From assembly GCF_049800835.1 (NCBI RefSeq), contig NZ_JBNAFU010000008.1:1-64000 (forward strand): DNA of 64,000 bases, read 5' to 3'. The DNA is from Dinoroseobacter sp049800835 (GTDB lineage Bacteria > Pseudomonadota > Alphaproteobacteria > Rhodobacterales > Rhodobacteraceae). The position numbers and the translations under genes are program-made. Shown here one piece after another: positions 57,034-64,000 of the stretch (its first letter is position 1; each line of letters opens with the position of its first letter). Under the pieces are notes generated by a model. The model was not told the DNA's origin. It saw nothing but the letters and a program-made list of their open reading frames with translations, and did not search any database.

Positions 57034-57186
57034 ATGGACGTATCGTTTCTCGTTGTGACCCTCAGCATGGGCACTATTCTGGCGGTTCTTGTTTTTGCCA
57101 TGTGGTCAAAGCACCGCACGGAAAAGCGTATGGAGAATGATGACGCGCCAAAATCGACCCTTGCCGCCGACGCTCCAAACAAGTGA
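57034..57186 (+). CDS. small single-span membrane protein
   Basis: This 50-aa protein has one membrane helix (about 4-23, SFLVVTLSMGTILAVLVFAMW) and then a basic/acidic tail (KHRTEKRMENDDAPK). GAAAGG precedes ATG. No family recognised; similar in build to the small GSR membrane proteins. A GGAAA...CGTT pattern lies upstream but does not meet the consensus. Confidence 0.55.
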   Translation: MDVSFLVVTLSMGTILAVLVFAMWSKHRTEKRMENDDAPKSTLAADAPNK

Positions 57187-57783
57187 AGGACCATCAATCC
57201 TCTGTTGCCGTCGCTCACGCTTGATGTGCGAAGCGACGGCAGATTCGACGATTACAGGACCCAATTGCTGCGGCAATCTGGCTGCTCGATCCCGCACCCA
57301 ACGCTTGATTCTTTTGCAGGGCCCTTTGAGGCTAGCGTTTCTTTTGTGCAAAAGGGTTGAGTGTGCCGACACCGGGCGCGACGTAACACCTGGATATTTG
57401 TTGCGTATCAGTCTGCCAACTAAGCGACGACACGAGATGTGGCGCGCGGTTTCTCTGGTGCGTCTGCAGGTTCCGTGTGTGTTGGAGGAGTGGACAGACA
57501 TTCTCGCTGGATCAGGGTCGTACCCACCAGTGGCGTGCTACTTATGTGCAACTCAAAGCGAAGGTCCGGAAAGCGGGCGAAAGTAGCCTCCTACGCAAAC
57601 GCAGCGAATTCACCCTATGTCCGCAAATTGCCCGTTCACAGATCTCGAGAGTTCGCTATCGCCGGGAATGTCTGGAAAGCGGGCTGCGACCGCAGCATAA
57701 GACAACTCTGCTCAAGGTCCGGTATGGGCCGTGATTGACTTAAGTGTCTTTATCGCGAGCTGCGAATGCTATGCCCCATCCGC
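57187..57783. other. gene-poor interval of about 600 bp
   Basis: The longest ORFs here (rightward 57089-57586 and 57439-57738) have Cys/Arg/Ser-rich translations without recognisable motifs and no good ribosome-binding sites. Segments resemble degenerate repeat-like sequence seen at 10.6 and 11.3 kb. Nothing functional was recognised. Confidence 0.45.
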
Positions 57784-58155
57784 TCAGACGGATTTATTTT
57801 GCACGACCCATCCATTCTGCTTTGGCAGGAAAGCTTCGACAGCGGCGCTCGCAATCACGATCAGGCCGCCTGTTTCAGGGTTTGGGACATTCAGACCGCC
57901 TTTGACAGCTTTCACCGCGACCCTGCCTCTCGGCAGGTTAGGCACCAAGGCCTCACAATCAACGGCATCAGGCTCCTGCACTCCGATCGTAACCTCCACG
58001 CGCATTTGCTCATGCGTCAGGCCCGTGGCCTCGAAGATGGGCAGGGCAGAATGGCGGATGGCATCTTCAATCGCTCGGGCTGCGGCTTTGGTATAGTTCT
58101 GACCATACTGGTCGTTGCCCATGCCCATTTCCACAATCATACGCTGTTCGCTCAT
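57784..58155 (-). CDS. Lin0512-family protein, copy 1
   Basis: This 123-aa protein has the Lin0512 family signature MIVEMGMGNDQYGQNYTKAA and later VGVQEPDAVD-like IGVQEPDAVDCEALVPNLPRG. These small proteins adopt a single alpha/beta domain of unknown role and often occur as tandem pairs forming heterocomplexes. ATG overlaps the stop of the upstream paralogue (ATGA). Confidence 0.82.
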   Translation of the reverse strand: MSEQRMIVEMGMGNDQYGQNYTKAAARAIEDAIRHSALPIFEATGLTHEQMRVEVTIGVQEPDAVDCEALVPNLPRGRVAVKAVKGGLNVPNPETGGLIVIASAAVEAFLPKQNGWVVQNKSV

Positions 58156-58499
58156 TCGGCGCGCTCCATGTCAAAGCTGACAGATAGCGCCACATTGGCG
58201 ATGATCGTCGGGTTGCCTGTGCCCTCGGGCCGAGGAATATCCAGCCCGCCCTTGTAAACGTGAAACTCAGTCTGGCCGTAGGGAAAGACCTTCTCAATCT
58301 CGGCTACATCCACGGCGTTTGGATTCTGCACGCCGACGTCAACCCGGATTTTCATATCCGTTTTTTCGAAGCCGAAGAGCTCCGCCAAATTGATGGAGTT
58401 GTGCCAAAGCGCGTCCTTGGTGGCGCGCAAGGCGGCTTCTGTGTAGTCGCCGCGCCGCAACGAGGTGCCCATTCCAAACTCAGTTAACAGTCGTGGCAT
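58152..58499 (-). CDS. Lin0512-family protein, copy 2
   Basis: This 115-aa protein is clearly paralogous to the next gene (LLTEFGMGTSLRRGDYTEAALRATKDAL; VDVGVQNPNAVDVAEIEKVFPYG). Start ATG 58499 follows GGGGGGA; the longer frame to 58565 lacks this support. Likely forms a complex with its partner. Confidence 0.82.
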   Translation of the reverse strand: MPRLLTEFGMGTSLRRGDYTEAALRATKDALWHNSINLAELFGFEKTDMKIRVDVGVQNPNAVDVAEIEKVFPYGQTEFHVYKGGLDIPRPEGTGNPTIIANVALSVSFDMERAE

Positions 58500-58804
58500 C
58501 GATATGCCTATCCCCCCAGCTTTCGAGAAATCGCAGTTCCGATAACTGCCGAACTTGGTTTGCATTAGCTCTTTCTACGCGATGGCATCAAGGCCACTCC
58601 ACTTCACGTGGCCAAGCAGCCTACGTCCGCAGTGTCCACTGAGCCGTCATCTACCTTCTTGGATGCTGCACTTACTTTCAACGTCGGCTTTATGGAAGCT
58701 GCACCGCAGCGAGTCTGAACGATTTGGACGGCGGCTTTGGGCCGAAGTGAACCTACTACACACCGAGTTCGACGTTCCGCTCTGCGGACATAACGGACAA
58801 TCGT
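58500..58804. other. intergenic interval between Lin0512 pair and MFS gene
   Basis: About 305 bp without a credible ORF. The part 58725-58800 (GGCTTTGGGCCGAAGTGAACC...) resembles degenerate repeat-like sequence. No terminator was recognised for the flanking MFS gene. Confidence 0.4.
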
Positions 58805-60004
58805 CTAGCACCTTTGAAAGTCTGCTTTTGGTTCGGTGCCTTGCTCCAAAGTGGCGCAAAACGTCAATAATGCGCCGAAAGCCGCTAGAGCGCCCATAAC
58901 CGGAAGGCTGGAAGAGGTCGAGAAGGCTAAGGCTAAGCCACCTATGGCGCTGCCGAGCATGGTACCGACATAAATTGCCGATGCATTCAACGCGAGTAGC
59001 ATTGTGGCCTGTGGTGGACGCATCCTTGTCAGACGCGCCTGTTGGGGTGCATTGAAGCTAAATCCGATTGCGCCCCATATCGCCATGATCACGAGTGCAG
59101 TCCAGAAGCCGAGCGACAGAAACCAGACGCCGAAAAGCGCCGCTGGCAGCAGGATCAGCACAGTCGACAATACGCGATTTGGTGTTAAGCGGTCGGACAA
59201 CACGCCGCCAAAATAGTTACCCACCGCGCTCGCCGCGCCAAATGCGAACAGAAGCCAGAATACCTGCGCAGAAGTGGCCGAGAGTGCATTTGCAAAGAGC
59301 ACCGCGGCATAGCTGAAGGGGATGAACTGTGCCGTCATCACGAGGGCCGTAACCGAGACAGCGGCCATGGCTGGACGATCCTTGAGGACGGACACCAGCG
59401 ACGAGAAATCACGACGGGCACTGAGGATGCGCGATGGCACAAACACGAGCACTGACATGAGTGAAGCGACACTCAAGACAGACACAAGACCAAAGGTGGC
59501 CCGCCAGTCGAAAACCCCGCCAATGAAGGCACCGGCAGGTACACCCAGTACAGTGGATATCGCAATCCCACCAAAAACAAGGCCAAGCGCCGACCCGGTC
59601 CGTTCAGGCGGAACGATCATCGTCGCAATGGCCGCCGCAACCGGTGTAATCGCGGCCGCGCTCAAGGCTGAGGCGATGCGCGCCGCGATGACCACCTCGT
59701 AACTCGGTGCCCACATTGCGGCCAGATTGGACAGCACAAGGCCAACGATTCCAAAGAGAAGCACACACTTCTTATCCAGCCCCGAGGTCCAGACGCTGAT
59801 GAGCGGTGCCGAGAGCGCGTAGACAAGCGCGTAAACTGTGATCAGTTGCCCCGCAGCAGGGGCAGACACATCAAGGCCTATGGCCAAATCCGGAACGATG
59901 CCTGCGATCACAAGGCCGCCTGTACCAACCGCGAAATTGGCAGCGGCGAGGCTGTAGAGCGCCGTTTTTGGAGATTCAGCACTAGGTTCATACGTCGTTG
60001 TCAT
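58805..60004 (-). CDS. MFS transporter (arabinose/drug efflux type)
   Basis: This 399-aa protein has 12 membrane helices of the DHA1 exporter type (YALVYALSAPLISVWTSGLDKKCVLL, loop 2-3; ERTGSALGLVFGGIAISTVLGVPAGAFIG motif C region). Likely exports drugs or sugars. It lies 145 nt downstream of the MDR oxidoreductase gene on the same strand, so the LysR regulator at 61269 may control both. Confidence 0.88.
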   Translation of the reverse strand: MTTTYEPSAESPKTALYSLAAANFAVGTGGLVIAGIVPDLAIGLDVSAPAAGQLITVYALVYALSAPLISVWTSGLDKKCVLLFGIVGLVLSNLAAMWAPSYEVVIAARIASALSAAAITPVAAAIATMIVPPERTGSALGLVFGGIAISTVLGVPAGAFIGGVFDWRATFGLVSVLSVASLMSVLVFVPSRILSARRDFSSLVSVLKDRPAMAAVSVTALVMTAQFIPFSYAAVLFANALSATSAQVFWLLFAFGAASAVGNYFGGVLSDRLTPNRVLSTVLILLPAALFGVWFLSLGFWTALVIMAIWGAIGFSFNAPQQARLTRMRPPQATMLLALNASAIYVGTMLGSAIGGLALAFSTSSSLPVMGALAAFGALLTFCATLEQGTEPKADFQRC

Positions 60005-60148
60005 GTTGCTCTCCGCAATCGTTTGTTGGGGTGGCAGGTCAGTTCGTTAAAAGGTCTGTTCCGATCCCATCCCGCGTTGGGCACTCAAGGCCGCCGCGCT
60101 TTGCAGCGGCCTTCGATAGATAGGTGAAGCGTGGTGCACGCAGGCGTT

Positions 60149-61150
60149 TTAGGCTGCAGTCTTCAGGATAACAGCGCCGGTGGTGCTGCCAGCGGTCATG
60201 TAGTCATGCGCTGCCGCGATCTGCTCAAACTCGAACACCTTGTCCACGTTCGGAGTGTAGGTTCCGTCGGCGACTCCCGATGTCACAAAATCAATGAGCG
60301 CCGGAAGGTTCTCTTCATGGTAGGTCAGTTCATAAAGCGTGTAGCCCTGAATCGAGATCCCACGTCCAATCAGGCTTGGATAAGGCAAGATAGTTTCCTG
60401 CCCGCCGATACCGCCATACATGATGATCGTTCCACCTGGTGCAACAATACTACCCGCCAACGTCGTGGTCAGATCGCCGGTCATCGCATTGAACGCCACG
60501 CGGACGCCCGCGCCTTTGGTGATCTCCTGCACCCGTTGATCCAGGTCTTCCTCGTCTGTGACGATCATATGGTCGGCTCCGAGCTCTTTGAGAAGTGCGG
60601 CTTTTGCCCGTGAGCGCGTCGTCGTGATCGAGATCGCCCCTGATTTCTTGACTGTTTGAACGGCCGCTTGGCCGACTCCGCCCGTGGCAGGTGTTATCAG
60701 GACAAACTCGCCCGGTTGGATATTGGCGTTGTGCACGAGAGCGCCATAGGCCGTGATGACCTGCATCCAGATGGCCGCGTTCTCTTCTGGTGTCCACTGC
60801 TCGAAGTAAGGCGCTGCGGCGGAGGCCGGGACAATCGCGTGCTGCCCATAGACAGAATGCGTGTTCATCTCAAAGGACGGCAAAATCGTCACTTTGTCTC
60901 CGGCCTTCCAGCCAGAAGCATTCGACCCCGCCGTCTCAACAACGCCGACGGCATAGTTGCCAAGGCTGCTGGGAAGGACGGTCTTCTGGACATAGATGCC
61001 CATCCGGTAGAGCACTTCGCCAAAGCTCAAACCCACAGCATCGACCTTTATTCGTAGCTCGTCGGCCTTTGGCTCCGGCAAGTCCACCTGTTCATATTTC
61101 AGAACATCCGTGCCGCCGGTCTCATGCATCATAATCGCCGTGGTTTTCAT
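60149..61150 (-). CDS. MDR-family quinone oxidoreductase-like protein
   Basis: This 333-aa zinc-independent medium-chain dehydrogenase has a GroES-like N-terminal domain (about 10-130) and a Rossmann fold with ATGGVGQAAVQTVKKSGA. No structural-zinc Cys cluster is present. Probably reduces quinones or enones with NADPH. Start ATG 61150 (MKTTAIMMHETGG) is the family start. Divergent from a lysR gene, the classical regulator-target arrangement. Confidence 0.88.
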   Translation of the reverse strand: MKTTAIMMHETGGTDVLKYEQVDLPEPKADELRIKVDAVGLSFGEVLYRMGIYVQKTVLPSSLGNYAVGVVETAGSNASGWKAGDKVTILPSFEMNTHSVYGQHAIVPASAAAPYFEQWTPEENAAIWMQVITAYGALVHNANIQPGEFVLITPATGGVGQAAVQTVKKSGAISITTTRSRAKAALLKELGADHMIVTDEEDLDQRVQEITKGAGVRVAFNAMTGDLTTTLAGSIVAPGGTIIMYGGIGGQETILPYPSLIGRGISIQGYTLYELTYHEENLPALIDFVTSGVADGTYTPNVDKVFEFEQIAAAHDYMTAGSTTGAVILKTAA

Positions 61151-61245
61151 ATCTTGTCTCCATCGTTGAGTTTTCAGTTGCGTAACCGCCAAAACCTGCG
61201 GCGTTGCTAAAAAGATGGAGGAGCTTTAGGTATTGCGCCAATCGT

Positions 61246-61264
61246 ATATCTCTCTATCTGATAT
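61246..61264. promoter_or_regulatory. LysR-type box (ATC-N9-GAT) next to lysR start
   Basis: ATATC (61246-61250) and GATAT (61260-61264) are inverted copies spaced by 9 nt, giving the ATC-N9-GAT form of LysR operators, 4 nt before the lysR ATG. Likely the autoregulatory and divergent control site. Confidence 0.55.
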
Positions 61265-61268
61265 TTGA

Positions 61269-62156
61269 ATGGCCGATATCTCAAGTTTTGACCTGAACCT
61301 TCTGCGTGTCTTCGACACCTTGATGCGCGAAAAGAACGTCTCGCGCGCGGCGGAAAAGCTGCACCTCACACAGCCCACTGTGAGCGGGATGCTTGGCCGA
61401 CTGCGTGAGTCTTTGGATGACCCTTTGTTCATAAGACAGCAGCGCGGCATGATCCCAACGCCCCGTGCCGAGACGCTGGCCCCTCAGATCAGTCGCGCTC
61501 TTGCAGAGATTGAGGCCGCCATCGCGCCGGTAGTCTTCGATCCCAAGAGGTCGGAGCGCACCTTCAGGATCGCCGCGACCGACTATGCAGAACACACACT
61601 TTTCGCCCCACTGCTGAAAGAACTTGCCGCAAAAGCACCTAAAATGCGGATTGCAATCATACCCACGGATCCAGATCGTATTCGAAGTGACCTGGAGAGC
61701 GGGGATCTGGACCTCTGGATATCGCTGCCAGAGTCTGCGGGACCCGCACTCAAGATGCGAAAACTCTACTCTGAAAGTTATGTCTGCGCAGTGCGCCATG
61801 GCCATCCGGAAGCTGGCAATGCTCTATCCTTACAGTCATTTCTAGACGCGCGTCACATCGTCGTCTCGCCATCGGGTGGGGGATTCCAGGGGGCCGTCGA
61901 CACAGCGTTGCAAGCAATAGGACAGACGCGGTTTGTCGCCTACTCAGCGAACAGTTTTGCAATTGTGCCAGATTTGCTGGAACAGAGCGATTGCATATCC
62001 GTTTTACCTGAGAGGATGGTGCGCGATCGCAAAAGAATCTGTGCGCTGCAACCGCCTATCGAGCTAGAGGGTTTCACGCTTGCAGCATTTTGGCACGAGC
62101 GGTTTCACCATGACCCGGCGCATAGATGGTTCCGAGAGAAGCTACGCGATTTGTAG
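61269..62156 (+). CDS. LysR-family transcriptional regulator
   Basis: This 295-aa regulator has an N-terminal winged HTH (FDLNLLRVFDTLMREKNVSRAAEKLHLTQPTVSGMLGRLR) and a C-terminal effector domain (about 92-290). It belongs to the NodD/PnbR-like group by its opening. Divergent from the oxidoreductase/MFS genes, which it probably controls. Confidence 0.93.
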   Translation: MADISSFDLNLLRVFDTLMREKNVSRAAEKLHLTQPTVSGMLGRLRESLDDPLFIRQQRGMIPTPRAETLAPQISRALAEIEAAIAPVVFDPKRSERTFRIAATDYAEHTLFAPLLKELAAKAPKMRIAIIPTDPDRIRSDLESGDLDLWISLPESAGPALKMRKLYSESYVCAVRHGHPEAGNALSLQSFLDARHIVVSPSGGGFQGAVDTALQAIGQTRFVAYSANSFAIVPDLLEQSDCISVLPERMVRDRKRICALQPPIELEGFTLAAFWHERFHHDPAHRWFREKLRDL

Positions 62157-63162
62157 GTCTCTTTTCACAAAAACACCGTTATCGAAAATGCACTATCGGG
62201 TCAGCCTTTGCTTCAAAGATGAAATTGCCTTCGCAAGAATAATGAGGTCACAACCACAGGCCTGACATTCGCTGCACTGCAATACCGTGGTGGGTATGGG
62301 CTCCGAACTGATCTTCGCCGCCGTCAGCATGGAAGTCTGCTATGTTGGTTTGGAGCTCGATACCTCCATCACCGTCGAGCGCCATAAAGTGAGACATCAT
62401 GTGGTATTTTATGTGGTATGTTTTTTACTGATTTATTTAATTAAACATAGAAACAAAACTTTATAAAATTAAACAGGCGGACTTCGTCTCCGCCATCAAA
62501 CATCAAGCTTCCTCACGGCGATTTTCTTGTGGGCGACATCCAACGGCTTGTTGTCCAGACTGGACCACCGAAAAGCCGTTAAAGACGACATGCGCAACGT
62601 CTTTCAGCCTCGCGGCCCCGGCAGGAGCTGGATATCCCGCATGGTGGCTCTCCCTCGAGCCAGCCACTGTCGCCAACTCTGACACAGCGATGACACGTCT
62701 ACGCACCTTTCTTCGCGATGATCCCAAGACTGCATGTCTAGAAGATGTGACGCCGGAGTTGGCGCAGAGCTTCCGAGAAGTATACCTCCGCACCGTCCAT
62801 AATCATCTGTACGCGCCGGGTTTTTCAGCTCAGACGGTCGCCAAGAACGTCAACTTTTTCAAACAGGTCTCGGTGCCAGTCATTTGTCACGACTGACCGC
62901 TCCGCATTTGACTTCGGCTCCGTCGCTACTTTTTGAGTGGCCGTAAGCCGACTAAGCTGACCCCAAGAGATATCGCCTCAACGGCGGCTCTGCGGACTTT
63001 ACGGTCGTTGCATCGCGGCAGCCCGGTATCTACGTTAGCTCGACCTGCGCACTTTGAGAGCTGATGCACACGCAGCGCTCTGCCGGACGCCCAGCATGCT
63101 CAGGGCGCTGAAGCAGCCATCCTATCCTCCAGAAATACTGTGCGATGTAGGAACAGTTCTTT
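62157..63162. other. gene-poor, partly AT-rich kilobase
   Basis: 62400-62480 is strongly AT-rich compared with its surroundings. A short rightward ORF 62690-62896 (68 aa, ELAQSFREVYLRTVHNHLY...SAQTVAKNVNFF) vaguely resembles the core-binding region of tyrosine recombinases and could be a remnant. Otherwise nothing coding is recognised. Composition and debris suggest a former mobile-element junction. Confidence 0.4.
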
Positions 63163-64000
63163 CTACTGTGCAGCCGTCGGAACGGGTGAGTTCGCCAGTT
63201 TCCTCCACGCGTCGAATTGAGACAGGAACACCTCGCCATTCAGGTCCTCGATGAAGTGCGACCGCTGCAACCGATCCATGACCGGGCCTTTTACTTCCGA
63301 CAGGTGCAAACCCACGCCCATGTCCTTCAGGCGGACGTTGATCGTCTCCAAGCTTTCAAGAGCCGAGTAATCGACCTCGTTTACCGCGGAGAACATCAAG
63401 ATTACGTGGTGGATTTCGCACCCGTTTGTGACGCGTTTCTGGACGAGATCTTCTAGAAACCGCGCGTTCACGAAGTAGAGGCTTTCGTCAACGCGAAGGG
63501 ACACCACGGTCGGATCGGTTTCGACCTTGTGACGATAAATGTTGCGGAAGTGCTGCGTTCCGGGAACGAGGCCAACCTCAGCCACGTGCGGGCGCGAGGT
63601 CTTGAAGAGATGCAATAGCACCGAGATCGCGATCCCGGAGGCGACACCTATCTCTACACCAAGACCCAGGGTCAACAGCATTGTGGTGGCGACCGCCACG
63701 AAGTCGGCGCGGCTGTAGCCCCAGGTCTTTTTCAGGATCGACAGGTCAACGAGGCTCAGGACCGCCACGATGATCGTGGCAGCGAGCGTCGCCTTCGAAA
63801 GGAAATAGACCAGCGGTGTCAGTGCAACAGCCGCGAAGGCCAGCCCGAGCGCGGCAAAGGCTCCGGCCGCAGGTGTTTGTGCCCCCGCGTCGAAGTTCAC
63901 GACCGAACGAGAGAATCCGCCCGTCACAGGGTAGCCACCTGTAAAGGCCGCCCCGAGATTGGCCGCGCCGAGACCGATCAATTCCTGGTCCGGGTCGATC
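63163..64000 (-). CDS. SulP-family anion transporter with STAS domain (5' part beyond window)
   Basis: The C-terminal roughly 279 codons are visible; the frame is open to the window end, so the N-terminal membrane half is missing. Seen are the SulP segment ELIGLGAANLGAAFTGGYPVTGGFSRSVVN, several further membrane helices, and a C-terminal STAS domain (about the last 130 aa; HHVILMFSAVNEVDYSALESLE). SulP proteins carry sulfate, bicarbonate or other anions. Substrate not predictable. Confidence 0.92.
   Translation of the reverse strand, partial: IDPDQELIGLGAANLGAAFTGGYPVTGGFSRSVVNFDAGAQTPAAGAFAALGLAFAAVALTPLVYFLSKATLAATIIVAVLSLVDLSILKKTWGYSRADFVAVATTMLLTLGLGVEIGVASGIAISVLLHLFKTSRPHVAEVGLVPGTQHFRNIYRHKVETDPTVVSLRVDESLYFVNARFLEDLVQKRVTNGCEIHHVILMFSAVNEVDYSALESLETINVRLKDMGVGLHLSEVKGPVMDRLQRSHFIEDLNGEVFLSQFDAWRKLANSPVPTAAQ

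Noticed and set aside
57089..57586. 165-codon ORF rightwards
   Set aside because: Cys/Arg/Ser-rich translation, overlaps the small membrane protein gene, no motif, no start signal.
1..64000. CRISPR arrays, rRNA and tRNA genes
   Set aside because: No regularly spaced direct repeats and no rRNA- or tRNA-like sequence were recognised on reading either strand; a dedicated search (tRNAscan-SE, CRISPR finder) was not possible.

Overview
The window looks like chromosomal or plasmid DNA of an alphaproteobacterium, most probably a Rhodobacterales (Roseobacter-group) member. This is inferred from a complete NepR / EcfG-type sigma / PhyR / HisKA_2 kinase module, a bacteriophytochrome with its own heme oxygenase, and the gene families present. 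No rRNA or tRNA gene was seen, so the taxonomy is not proven.

Region 1 (1-12.3 kb) is accessory DNA. An intact IS3-family element opens the window (1-1256). It is followed by a DUF1778/GNAT toxin-antitoxin operon with a third gene, an unknown five-gene block (DUF2130 coiled-coil protein, ParB-like protein, two small proteins, one of them with a Cys-rich motif), and then a SPARDA-type short Argonaute system. That system is a DUF4365 (DREN-like) nuclease fused to APAZ, followed by a MID-PIWI short pAgo that is broken by a frameshift in this sequence. A membrane HIRAN protein and an ABM monooxygenase-like protein follow, then about 1.2 kb without a convincing gene.

Region 2 (12.3-55.4 kb) is a very dense general-stress-response (GSR) island. 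Its regulatory core lies at 23.3-26.7 kb: nepR-ecfG-kinase-PLD to the left and phyR to the right, sharing one palindromic promoter. Across the island I read about 25 promoters of the form GGAAC-N16/17-(C)GTT, the known EcfG consensus, almost all with 16-bp spacing to CGTT. They sit upstream of genes for envelope and osmotic protection (AI-2E-type permease, MscS channels, TrkH/TrkA, HdeD-like, Pmp3, DUF1328, BrkB), DNA and iron protection (Dps, topoisomerase IB, DUF892 ferritin-like), small hydrophilic stress proteins (CsbD, DUF2383, DUF883-like, DUF2945), an amidoligase/amidotransferase pair, PRC-barrel, formate/nitrite transport, and a Crp/Fnr regulator. One promoter has no gene behind it but leads into about 115 nt with three perfect hairpins, the last a terminator: a candidate GSR small RNA. 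Four promoters lie exactly 8 nt before a start codon, implying leaderless mRNAs. A bphO-bphP pair supplies a light/redox-sensing HWE kinase inside the island. A glutamate dehydrogenase gene overlaps an acetolactate-synthase-like gene whose TPP motif is degenerate. A HAD hydrolase gene is frameshifted.

Region 3 (55.4-64 kb) returns to ordinary gene content: two MFS exporters, a pair of Lin0512-family genes, an MDR oxidoreductase divergent from a LysR regulator, an approximately 1-kb gene-poor AT-rich stretch, and a SulP anion transporter cut by the window end. No EcfG promoter was recognised in regions 1 (before 12.3 kb) or 3.
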